From an uncultured Clostridia bacterium (GTDB lineage Bacteria > Bacillota > Clostridia > Oscillospirales > Oscillospiraceae): a stretch of DNA of 64,000 nucleotides. How positions within the stretch are numbered: position 1 is the stretch's first letter; each line of letters begins with the position of its first letter. The position numbers were made by a program, and so were the translations under genes. The stretch is from positions 1 to 64,000 of the forward strand of contig CAMVAV010000007.1 of the NCBI GenBank assembly GCA_947165595.1. Reading direction: 5' to 3'. This document shows, in pieces, positions 8,461 to 15,437 of the stretch. The notes below the pieces were generated by a model. It was not told where the DNA came from. It did not search any database and saw only the letters and a program-made list of their open reading frames with translations.

Positions 8461-8496
8461 GAACCCGCCTCATGTGAGGTGGGTTCTATTCTTATA
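8461..8496 (+). terminator. Terminator of the molybdenum-cofactor operon
   Basis: A 12-bp stem (8461-8472 with 8475-8486, one G-T pair) is followed by a T-rich stretch (TATTCTTATACTTTT). It sits between the moaE stop and the convergent histidine kinase gene. Confidence 0.55.
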
Positions 8497-8532
8497 CTTT
8501 TAACCTATTGCGCCGCTCAATACCGCTCGCGC

Positions 8533-9777
8533 TCATTTTTCCGGCAGACGGACGGTAAACAGGATCGTCTGATCGTCCGGCCGCGTCGCGCCGATCGTCC
8601 CGTGGTGCGCCTCCAGGATCGCCTTGGCGATGGAAAGCCCGATCCCGCTGCCGCCCGTGTCGCGGGAGCGGGAGCCGTCGGCGCAGTAAAAGCGATCGAA
8701 CAGGCGGTTCGGGTCGAGCCCCTCTGGCAAAGCGCAGCGGTTGGAGAGCCGCACTTCGACGCGCCGGTTTTGCCGCCGCGCCGAAAACGCGATCACGCTC
8801 TCCGGCAGGCTGTACTGCACGGCGTTCTCCAGGAGCGTCGCGAACGCGGTCTGGACGGCGCTCTCATCGCCGGCGAGCGTCAGCCCCTCTTCGATCTCCG
8901 CCTCCAAACGCTTCCCCTTTGCCTCCGCGAGGTTCTGATACGGCGTCAGCGCGTCCCACAGGGCGCGGCTGAGGTCGAACGTCCGGCTCTCCACGACGGG
9001 CGCTTCCTCGTCCCAGCGCGAGAGCAGCACGAGATTGGACACCAGATGCGTCAATCGCCCGCTCTCCTTTTGGATGCCGCGCGCCCATTCGTTCTCCGGG
9101 TCCTCCATGCACATCACGTCGGCATAGGAGCGGATGACCGTCAGCGGCGTCTTGATCTCGTGGCTCGCGTCTGTGATAAAGCGCTTCTGCCGCTCAATGC
9201 CCCGCACGGTCGGCTCGATCGCCCTGCCGGAGAGCAGCCAGACCAGCGCGAGGGTCGCGAGCATCGCCGCCAGCGTGACAGCCGCCGAAACGCGTGTCAG
9301 GCTCCGGATGGAGCGCAGCTGGCGCGTGCAGTCGAGAAACACGAAAAACGTCCCGTCCTCATTCTCGCCGCGCAAAAAGCGGTACTGCCCCGTGAAGCCT
9401 TTGGTTTTTCCGCTCGCGCTCGCGCGTCGGTAGAACTCCACCGCGTCCTCGCCGGTCACGGCGGCGATGTAGTCCATCTGCCTCTCGTCCGTATCCTCCC
9501 ACACCGCGAAAAAGCGCGTCTCATAGGGCGTCTCCGGCGTGAGCTGCGGTTCCCCGGACGCCGGGGGCACCCTGCCGTCCGGCGCGCCGCCCCCTGGCGG
9601 CGGGGGAGTGGGCGGGAGCCGCCCGCCGTTCTCCGCGATCATCGAAAGCATCCTGTCGATACCGTCGAGCGTGATGTGCCGGTAGGTCAGGACGATGCCC
9701 GCGACGAGGGCGAAAAACACGATGCACACCGCCAGCATCGACGAAAGCGTGAATTTCAGGCGCAGGCGTTTCAGCAT
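8533..9777 (-). CDS. Sensor histidine kinase
   Basis: A 414-residue membrane sensor kinase. A first transmembrane helix is at about 10-32, followed by an extracytoplasmic region of about 120 residues that starts with a Pro/Gly-rich stretch, and a second helix at about 162-183. The HisKA motif SHEIKTPLTVIRS carries the phosphorylated His206, and the C-terminal HATPase domain has an N-box (LLENAVQY) and G-boxes (DTGGSGIGLSI). No PAS domain is visible, unlike typical PhoR. It overlaps the response-regulator gene by 7 nt. The stimulus is unknown; the regulator's probable target is the divergent VTC-DUF4956-CotH operon. Confidence 0.9.
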   Translation of the reverse strand: MLKRLRLKFTLSSMLAVCIVFFALVAGIVLTYRHITLDGIDRMLSMIAENGGRLPPTPPPPGGGAPDGRVPPASGEPQLTPETPYETRFFAVWEDTDERQMDYIAAVTGEDAVEFYRRASASGKTKGFTGQYRFLRGENEDGTFFVFLDCTRQLRSIRSLTRVSAAVTLAAMLATLALVWLLSGRAIEPTVRGIERQKRFITDASHEIKTPLTVIRSYADVMCMEDPENEWARGIQKESGRLTHLVSNLVLLSRWDEEAPVVESRTFDLSRALWDALTPYQNLAEAKGKRLEAEIEEGLTLAGDESAVQTAFATLLENAVQYSLPESVIAFSARRQNRRVEVRLSNRCALPEGLDPNRLFDRFYCADGSRSRDTGGSGIGLSIAKAILEAHHGTIGATRPDDQTILFTVRLPEK

Positions 9778-10448
9778 GACGTTTCCTCCAGCTGATATCC
9801 GACGCCGCGGATGGAGCGGATCTCAACGCCCGCGTCCAGCTGCGCGAGCTTGCGGCGCAGGTTGGCGATGTTCGTCCAGACCACGTTGATCTCCGCCTCG
9901 CTGTCCCAATTCCAGAACTTTTCCATCAGCTCCTCGGTGGAAAAGGTCTTTCTCGGGTTGCGGAGGAAGCATTCGATGATCTGGAACTCCTTGTTGTTCA
10001 AACGCGCGCTCCGCCCGTTCGCGCTCAGCTCGCAGCGCGAACAGTCGAGATGCAGCGCGCCGAGGCGCAGCACGTCCGGGGTATAGCTCGCGCCGCGGCG
10101 CAGCATCGCCTTGACGCGCGCCAGCAGCTCCGTCATGGCGAAGGGCTTGGGCAGATAGTCGTCCGCACCCGCCTCAAGTCCCGCGACGCGGTCGTCCAGC
10201 TCGCCGAGCGCGGTTAGCAGCAGCACCGGCGTCTCCACGCCGGACGTCCGCAGTTCCCGCAAAACCGAAAGCCCGTCCCGCCCCGGCATCATGATGTCGA
10301 GGAGGATCCCGTCATAGGCTCCCGTCCTCGCGTACTCCAGCGCGTCGCTGCCGTTGTCCACAACGTCGACCGTGTATTTGCTGCGCTCCAGAACGGTCCT
10401 GACCGCCTTGGTGATATCGCGCTCGTCGTCCGCCACCAACAGTCTCAT
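9771..10448 (-). CDS. OmpR/PhoB-family response regulator
   Basis: A 225-residue two-domain regulator. The receiver domain has the acidic pocket (VADDE), phosphoacceptor Asp51 in LLDIMMP and conserved Lys101. The C-terminal winged helix is of the OmpR type (NNKEFQIIECFLRNPRKTFS, then VWTNIANLRRKL and IRSIRGVGYQLEE). It is cotranscribed with the histidine kinase. A TATAAT lies about 30 nt upstream on the minus strand. It is divergent from the VTC gene; the direct repeats with 11-nt spacing in the shared intergenic region are the kind of site OmpR-family dimers bind, so it is the leading candidate to bind them. Confidence 0.92.
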   Translation of the reverse strand: MRLLVADDERDITKAVRTVLERSKYTVDVVDNGSDALEYARTGAYDGILLDIMMPGRDGLSVLRELRTSGVETPVLLLTALGELDDRVAGLEAGADDYLPKPFAMTELLARVKAMLRRGASYTPDVLRLGALHLDCSRCELSANGRSARLNNKEFQIIECFLRNPRKTFSTEELMEKFWNWDSEAEINVVWTNIANLRRKLAQLDAGVEIRSIRGVGYQLEETSC

Positions 10449-10534
10449 AGCCGCCTCCCGTGGTAAAGGTTGCTCTCATTATAATGCGGCTGCCTAAAAT
10501 GTGGTTAAAAAATCAAAAACTTTTTGCCGCCCCG

Positions 10535-10589
10535 TTCACAAAACATTCACAGATGATTTTAACTTGATTTTAAGTCGGCGGGTTATACT
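10535..10589 (+). promoter_or_regulatory. Four direct hexamers with 11-nt period plus -10 box (Pho-box-like)
   Basis: TTCACA starts at 10535 and 10546, and TTTTAA at 10557 and 10568, each separated by exactly 5 nt, giving an 11-nt period on one face of the helix. A TATACT -10 box follows at 10584-10589, 10 nt after the last repeat, with no good -35 box. This matches the architecture of PhoP-type activated promoters in Firmicutes (TTHACA-N5 repeats). It would drive the VTC-DUF4956-CotH operon. That the neighbouring regulator binds here is inference. Confidence 0.65.
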
Positions 10590-10625
10590 GCGCACATTGA
10601 ATAACACAGGAAAGGAGCGGTCAAC

Positions 10626-11297
10626 ACGAATTACCGGCACGAATGGAAGCACGAGATCGGCTATCCCGACCTGTTCGCGATCCGCGCGCGGCTGCGGGCG
10701 GTCATGCAGCCGGACAAGCACGCGAAGGGTGGAAAATACCTCATCCGCAGCCTCTACTTTGACAACGCCGGCGACAAGGCGCTGCGCGAGAAGCAGGACG
10801 GCGTGAACCTGCGGGAAAAGTTCCGCATCCGCTATTACAACAACGATCCCTCGCTCATCCACCTGGAGAAAAAAAGCAAGCTGAACGGCCTCGGCACCAA
10901 GCTCAGCGCGTCTCTCACCGCGAAGGAGGCGCAGGCGATCGTGGACGGCGACCTTGCCTGGATGATGGACTCAAGCGCCCCGCTCGTGCGCGAGCTGTAC
11001 TGCAAGATGCGCGCGCAGGGGCTTCGCCCGAAAACCATCGTGGACTACACGCGCGAGCCGTTCGTCTACGGCCCCGGCAACGTGCGCGTCACCTTCGACT
11101 ATAACATCCGCACGGGGCTCGACTGCGTGGACTTTCTCAACGCCGACTGCCCGACCGTCCCCGCGGGCGACGCGCCGATCATCCTCGAGGTCAAGTGGGA
11201 CGCGTTCCTCCCCTCGATCGTCCGCGACGCGGTGCAAACCCCCGGCTGCCGCGTCGGCGCCTTTTCCAAGTACGAGCAATGCAGAATTTACGGTTAA
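10626..11297 (+). CDS. VTC-type polyphosphate polymerase domain protein
   Basis: A protein of the VTC domain family, the catalytic domain of the eukaryotic vacuolar transporter chaperone that makes polyphosphate from ATP. The basic tunnel strands are visible: IRSLYFDN, REKFRIRYYNND, IHLEKKSK, YTREPFVYG with VRVTFDYNIRTG, and ILEVKWDAFLPSIV. The first ordinary start is ATG 10704 (197 residues), but homologous sequence (NYRHEWKHEIGYPDL) continues upstream to an ACG at 10626, placed 8 nt after AAAGGAG; an in-frame stop lies at 10602. I therefore annotate an ACG start giving 223 residues. It is first in an operon with DUF4956 and CotH genes. Confidence 0.8.
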   Translation, partial: TNYRHEWKHEIGYPDLFAIRARLRAVMQPDKHAKGGKYLIRSLYFDNAGDKALREKQDGVNLREKFRIRYYNNDPSLIHLEKKSKLNGLGTKLSASLTAKEAQAIVDGDLAWMMDSSAPLVRELYCKMRAQGLRPKTIVDYTREPFVYGPGNVRVTFDYNIRTGLDCVDFLNADCPTVPAGDAPIILEVKWDAFLPSIVRDAVQTPGCRVGAFSKYEQCRIYG

Positions 11298-11312
11298 AAG
11301 GAGTATAGCATC

Positions 11313-11984
11313 ATGACCTTCAACGACATCTTCAAATCCAACTTTCTTGACAACGTGAGCGCCGTCGAGCCGCTCGACATGATCCTCGCCCTGGCGCTGG
11401 CCTTCGGCGTGGGGCTGTTCATTTTCTTCGTCTATCAAAAGACCTACCAGGGCGTGATGTACTCGTCCTCCTTCGGCGTGACGCTCATCGCGCTGACCAT
11501 GATCACGACGCTGGTGATTCTCGCGGTCACATCCAACGTGGTCCTGTCCCTCGGCATGGTGGGCGCGCTGTCCATCGTCCGCTTCCGCACGGCGATCAAG
11601 GAGCCGCTCGACATCGCGTTTTTGTTCTGGTCGATCGCGGCGGGCATCGTGCTGGCGGCGGGACTCATTCCACTGGCGGTGTTCGGCAGCGCGGTCATCG
11701 GCGTCATCCTGCTGCTGTTCGTCAACCGCAAGAGCCACCTGAACCCGTACATCGTCGTCCTCCAGTGCGACGGCTCGGAGAGCGAGAGCAAGGCGCTTTC
11801 GTACCTTGGCGAGCACACGACGAAGTGCGTCGTCAAGAGCAAGAGCGCGCAAAAGGGTGCGGTCGAGCTCAACTGTGAGGTGCGCCTCAGAGAGGACAAC
11901 ACCGACTTCGTCAACGCGCTCGCGGAGATGGACGGCGTTTCCAGCGCGGTGCTGGTGAGCTACAACGGAGATTACATGGGCTGA
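11313..11984 (+). CDS. DUF4956 family membrane protein
   Basis: A 223-residue membrane protein. About four hydrophobic helices occupy residues 20-145 (ILALALAFGVGLFIFF, GVTLIALTMITTLVILAV, a segment containing MVGALSIVRFRTAIKEP, and LIPLAVFGSAVIGVILLLF), followed by a soluble C-terminal domain of about 75 residues. The loop SIVRFRTAIKEPLDIAFLFWSI is the conserved signature of DUF4956. The gene is 15 nt after the VTC gene and just before cotH. The three families recur together in Firmicutes and Actinobacteria; the molecular role of DUF4956 is not known. Confidence 0.85.
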   Translation: MTFNDIFKSNFLDNVSAVEPLDMILALALAFGVGLFIFFVYQKTYQGVMYSSSFGVTLIALTMITTLVILAVTSNVVLSLGMVGALSIVRFRTAIKEPLDIAFLFWSIAAGIVLAAGLIPLAVFGSAVIGVILLLFVNRKSHLNPYIVVLQCDGSESESKALSYLGEHTTKCVVKSKSAQKGAVELNCEVRLREDNTDFVNALAEMDGVSSAVLVSYNGDYMG

Positions 11985-12010
11985 CAGGCCGTCCCGTGGA
12001 GGGCTTCAAC

Positions 12011-14032
12011 ATGTCTACCAGTAAGCATTTTAACAAAATAGCCGCCGCGGTGCTCTCACTGACGCTTCTGCTCACGGTCCTGTTTATGAACGGCGCGGCG
12101 CTGGGCGTCAACGCGGCGGAGCGTGTGCTCGGCTACGAAAACCGCCTGTTCGACACGTCCAAAGTGCACACCGTCGATCTGGTGATGGACGATTGGGACG
12201 AATTCCTCGCAAGCTGCACCGGCGAGGAATACGCTGCCTGCTCCGTGGTGATCGACGGCGAGTCGTACAAAAACGTCGCCATCCGCGGCAAGGGCAACAC
12301 CTCGCTCTCGTCGGTCAGCGCCATGGACAGCGAGCGCTACAGCTTCAAGCTCGAGTTCGACCACTACGAGACCGGCAAGACCTACCACGGTCTCGACAAG
12401 CTGTGCCTGAACAACATCATTCAGGACAACACCTGCATGAAGGATTACCTCGCCTATCGGCTGATGGCGGAATTCGGCGCGGACGCGCCGCTGTGCTCCT
12501 ATGTCTATATCACCGTCAACGGCGAGGATTGGGGGCTCTACCTCGCGGTGGAGGGCGTGGAAGACTCGTTCCTCACGCGCAACTACGGAAGCGGGGACGG
12601 CGACCTCTACAAGCCCGACAGCATGGGCATGGGCGGCGGACGCGGCAACGGGCGCGACTTCGACCTGGACGCCGTGCTGCAGGAGCTGTTCGGCGAGGAC
12701 ACGGACATAAGCGAGCTGTCGCAGGACGAGATCCGCGAAAAGCTCGACAGCGCGCGGGAGCGCGGCGGCATGAGCGGCCCTCCGGGGATGCCGGGCGGCG
12801 GTTTTTCCGGCGGCTCGGAAGGCGGCTTCCCCGGCGGCTCCTCCGAACGGTCCGACGGCGGCGAGCGCCCCGAACGCCCGGACGGCGGCGAAGGCGGCTT
12901 CCCCGGCGGCGGTCCCGGCGGCGGCTTCCCCGGTATGGGCAGCAGCGACGTGAAGCTGCAATACACCGACGACGATCCCGACAGCTATTCCGCCATCTTT
13001 GAAAGCGCCAAAACCACCGTGACCGAGGCGGACAAGGCGCGTCTGATTGCGTCGCTCAGGCAGCTCTCGGAGCAGGAAAATTTGGACGAGGTGCTGAACG
13101 TCGACGAGGTGCTGCGTTACTTTGCCGTGCACAATTTCCTCGTCAACGGCGACAGCTACACCGGCAGCATGATCCACAACTACTACCTCTACGAATCCGG
13201 CGGCAGGCTCTCGATGATCCCGTGGGACTATAATCTCGCCTACGGCACCTTCCAGAGCGGCGACGCCTCCGCGGCGGTCAACGACCCGATCGACACGCCG
13301 CTGTCCGTCGGCAGCGGGGACAGCCGCCCCATGGCGGACTGGATCTTCGCGAGCGAGGAATACACCGCGCGGTATCACGAGCTGCTCGGCGAGCTTCTGG
13401 AGCGCTTTGACCTGCAGAGCATAATCGACGAGACAGCCGCTCTGATCGCCCCCTATGTGGAGAAGGACCCGACCGCGTTCTGCACGTACGGGGAGTTCGA
13501 GACCGGCGTCGAAGCGCTCAGGCAGTTCTGTTCGCTGCGCGCGCAGAGCGTGCGCGGTCAGCTCGACGGTACGATCCCCTCCACCGACGAGGGGCAGAGC
13601 GCCGACTCGTCCGCGCTGATCGACGCGTCCTCCCTCACGCTTTCCGACATGGGCTCCATGGGCGGCGGAATGGGCGGACCGGGCGGCGGTCCCGGCGGCG
13701 GTCCCGGCGAGCGTCCCGACAGCGGGGACGCCGATGCGCAGCCCTCCGGTCAGGGCTTCCCCGGCGCTCCGTCAGGGGGGCAAAGCGGCGGTATGCCGAG
13801 CTTTCCGGACGGTTTCTCCGGCGGCGGTCCCGGCGGCTTCTCCGGCGGCGGTCCCGGCGGCTTCTCCGGCGGCGGTCCCGGCGGCTTCTCCGACGGCGGT
13901 CCCGGCGGCTTCTCCGACGGCGGCGCGAGCGCTTCTTCCGTAACACAAAGCGACTGGATCCTGCTGGCGGCCTGCGCGATCGTGCTTTGCCTCGGGATCG
14001 TGTTCGCGAAAAAGTACCCTGTCGTAAAATAA
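12011..14032 (+). CDS. cotH: Membrane-anchored CotH-type kinase with Gly-rich insertions
   Basis: A 673-residue secreted CotH-family protein; founding members are spore-coat protein kinases. A signal peptide is at about 10-40. The kinase-like domain includes the ATP-binding segment LYLAVEGVEDSFLTRNYG with GDLYKP (about 197) and the metal-binding MIPWDYNLAYGTF (about 402). A Gly/Pro-rich insertion (about 250-315) interrupts the domain, a second Gly-rich stretch follows it, and a transmembrane helix near 648-668 with a short Lys-containing tail anchors the C-terminus. ATG 12011 is preferred over GTG 11996 because GGAGGG lies just upstream of it. It is the last gene of the VTC-DUF4956-CotH operon; the substrate is unknown. 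Confidence 0.85.
   Translation: MSTSKHFNKIAAAVLSLTLLLTVLFMNGAALGVNAAERVLGYENRLFDTSKVHTVDLVMDDWDEFLASCTGEEYAACSVVIDGESYKNVAIRGKGNTSLSSVSAMDSERYSFKLEFDHYETGKTYHGLDKLCLNNIIQDNTCMKDYLAYRLMAEFGADAPLCSYVYITVNGEDWGLYLAVEGVEDSFLTRNYGSGDGDLYKPDSMGMGGGRGNGRDFDLDAVLQELFGEDTDISELSQDEIREKLDSARERGGMSGPPGMPGGGFSGGSEGGFPGGSSERSDGGERPERPDGGEGGFPGGGPGGGFPGMGSSDVKLQYTDDDPDSYSAIFESAKTTVTEADKARLIASLRQLSEQENLDEVLNVDEVLRYFAVHNFLVNGDSYTGSMIHNYYLYESGGRLSMIPWDYNLAYGTFQSGDASAAVNDPIDTPLSVGSGDSRPMADWIFASEEYTARYHELLGELLERFDLQSIIDETAALIAPYVEKDPTAFCTYGEFETGVEALRQFCSLRAQSVRGQLDGTIPSTDEGQSADSSALIDASSLTLSDMGSMGGGMGGPGGGPGGGPGERPDSGDADAQPSGQGFPGAPSGGQSGGMPSFPDGFSGGGPGGFSGGGPGGFSGGGPGGFSDGGPGGFSDGGASASSVTQSDWILLAACAIVLCLGIVFAKKYPVVK
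13814..13924 (+). repeat. 24-nt tandem repeat in cotH
   Basis: Four full copies and one partial copy of a 24-nt unit encode FSGGGPGG (the later copies read FSDGGPGG). The repeat forms a flexible Gly-rich linker just before the membrane anchor and is likely to vary in copy number by slippage. Confidence 0.85.
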
Positions 14033-14048
14033 AAACCATATGCAACGA

Positions 14049-14102
14049 GCAGCGACCGCCCGAAAGAACTCGGGCGGCCGCTGCCGTATGTTTTGTTTGT
14101 TT
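14049..14102 (+). terminator. Terminator after cotH
   Basis: A 15-bp stem (14049-14063 with 14070-14084, one mismatch) is followed by the T-rich tract TTTTGTTTGTTT. Confidence 0.8.
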
Positions 14103-14199
14103 GATCCGTTTCCGGCGGGTTTCACATCGCTTTTGGCCGCAGCCCGTTTCCGCGCGCCGCGCCTCCCGTCCGGGTCCCGCCCATCAGCCGGCATCGTTC

Positions 14200-14745
14200 C
14201 TACAGCGCGGCGAGCACGGCCTCCCGGACCGTCTTCATATCGGCGGTGGGCTCAAACCGCGCGACGACCCTGCCTTCCCGGTCAATGAGGAACTTTGTGA
14301 AGTTCCACTTGATGTACGCCTTCTCGCCGAATTTCTTGTTGTTCGCATCCGCGAACGCCTTCAGCGCCGCGTTTTTCACACCCTTGCCGAACCCCTCGAA
14401 CGGCTTCTCGGAGGCGAGGAACGCAAACAGGGGATCGGCGGTCTCTCCGTTGACGTCGAGCTTCCTGAACTGCGGAAACTCCGTGCCGAATTTCAGCGTG
14501 CAGAACGCATGGATCTCCTCGTCGCTTCCGGGCGCCTGATCGGCAAACTGGCTGCAGGGAAAGTCCAGAATCTCAAAGTCCCGGTCCCTCAGCTCCCGGT
14601 ACATGGCCTCCAGCGGCTCATAGTGCGGCGTGAAGCCGCAGCCCGTGGCCGTGTTCACGATCAGCAGGACCTTGCCCCGATATTCCGCCAGAGAAACGTC
14701 CTTGCCCTTCCGGTCCTTTACCGTAAAATCATACACTGTCTTCAT
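14200..14745 (-). CDS. Glutathione peroxidase family (thiol peroxidase)
   Basis: A 181-residue cytoplasmic peroxidase of the glutathione peroxidase fold; bacterial cysteine members usually reduce hydroperoxides with thioredoxin. The catalytic site TATGCGFTP has Cys36 (a TGC codon, so not selenocysteine), with the second conserved box LDFPCSQFADQAPGS and the Trp-Asn motif KWNFTKFLIDREG completing the active site. The length is typical of the family. It stands alone, convergent with the CotH operon, with a ribosome site (GGAGGAGAAC) upstream of the ATG. Confidence 0.93.
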   Translation of the reverse strand: MKTVYDFTVKDRKGKDVSLAEYRGKVLLIVNTATGCGFTPHYEPLEAMYRELRDRDFEILDFPCSQFADQAPGSDEEIHAFCTLKFGTEFPQFRKLDVNGETADPLFAFLASEKPFEGFGKGVKNAALKAFADANNKKFGEKAYIKWNFTKFLIDREGRVVARFEPTADMKTVREAVLAAL

Positions 14746-14859
14746 GTCTGTTCTCCTCCTTACGAGCCGCCCCGTCCTTTGCCGTCACGATTATATTGCA
14801 TCAAATCGACGAGCCTGTCAAGGGCTTTTTGCCGTGCCGCGGGCGGCACGCGTTTTCAC

Positions 14860-14888
14860 TTGTACAAAGCTGAATTATGGTGTATGAT
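14860..14888 (+). promoter_or_regulatory. Sigma-70-type promoter before the truncated sensor gene
   Basis: TTGTAC (14860-14865), a 17-nt spacer and TATGAT (14883-14888). The first in-frame ATG (14877) lies inside the promoter, so the true translation start, if any, is downstream of it. Confidence 0.5.
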
Positions 14889-15437
14889 GAAAAGAACCCC
14901 GGTCGAACTGCCCGGCAATTCTTTCGGATAACGCCGCGAAACGCTCTCGGTATCGGCGCGTTCGGGTTTACGATGGCGCTCCTCCTTGCGATCCAGCTCA
15001 GATACCCGCTCCTCCCGCTGTACTCCATCGGGTATATGCTGGGAACCAGCCTTCTGCACACCTTTGTCGTAGAGGATGAAAAGGAGGAGTACGAGCACGG
15101 CCTGGAGGAAAAGAGCAAGCTGGAGGACCGTCTGGTCTTCCAGGAGCGGCTTTTTGAGCAGGAGCGCGAGAAGCACCGGTCCGACGCGCTGCTCACGGCC
15201 ATGTCTCTGGATTATCTCGGCATCTTCTACCTGGACCTCGACAAGGAGGAGGCCGTCTGCTATCAGGCAGACGCGCGGCTGTGCGAGGGGGTCAGGAAGG
15301 GCGACCCTGATCCGGGCGGATTGACGGCTCCGCGCCCATTCGCACAAAAGCCCCGCGAACCCGAAGCATTGCCGCTTTGGGTCCGCGGGGCCGTTGTTTT
15401 TCGTTTTATCAGTGGGACTCCTCCGCCTCATAAATGA
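14877..15437 (+). CDS. Truncated membrane sensor fragment (probable gene remnant)
   Basis: The first ~140 residues look like the N-terminus of a Clostridia sensor protein: a hydrophobic region (about 25-65), a charged coiled coil (about 65-110, EDEKEEYEHGLEEKSKLED), then the start of a PAS-like domain (YLGIFYLDLDKEEAVCYQAD). After about residue 140 the reading runs into unrelated sequence including the terminator at 15350-15391, so the native C-terminal domains (expected kinase or cyclase) are missing. No ribosome site precedes the first ATG, and a promoter overlaps it. It is probably non-functional, a remnant of the deletion that also affected the next gene. Confidence 0.5.
   Translation: MVYDEKNPGRTARQFFRITPRNALGIGAFGFTMALLLAIQLRYPLLPLYSIGYMLGTSLLHTFVVEDEKEEYEHGLEEKSKLEDRLVFQERLFEQEREKHRSDALLTAMSLDYLGIFYLDLDKEEAVCYQADARLCEGVRKGDPDPGGLTAPRPFAQKPREPEALPLWVRGAVVFRFISGTPPPHK
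15350..15401. terminator. Bidirectional terminator
   Basis: A 13-bp stem (15350-15362 with 15379-15391, imperfect) carries T-rich sequence on both sides (GTTGTTTTTCG on plus, CTTTTGTG on minus). It ends the chimeric kinase gene on the minus strand and overlaps the tail of the truncated sensor frame. Confidence 0.7.

Noticed and set aside
8533..10448. Calling the two-component system PhoPR outright
   Set aside because: The upstream repeats fit PhoP, but the kinase lacks the PAS domain usual in PhoR and no phosphate transport genes are nearby.
13814..13924. CRISPR-like repeat array
   Set aside because: The repeats are contiguous 24-nt coding units with no spacers, inside the cotH gene.
14200..14745. 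Glutathione peroxidase as a selenoprotein
   Set aside because: The active-site codon is TGC (Cys), and no in-frame TGA with a following hairpin was seen.
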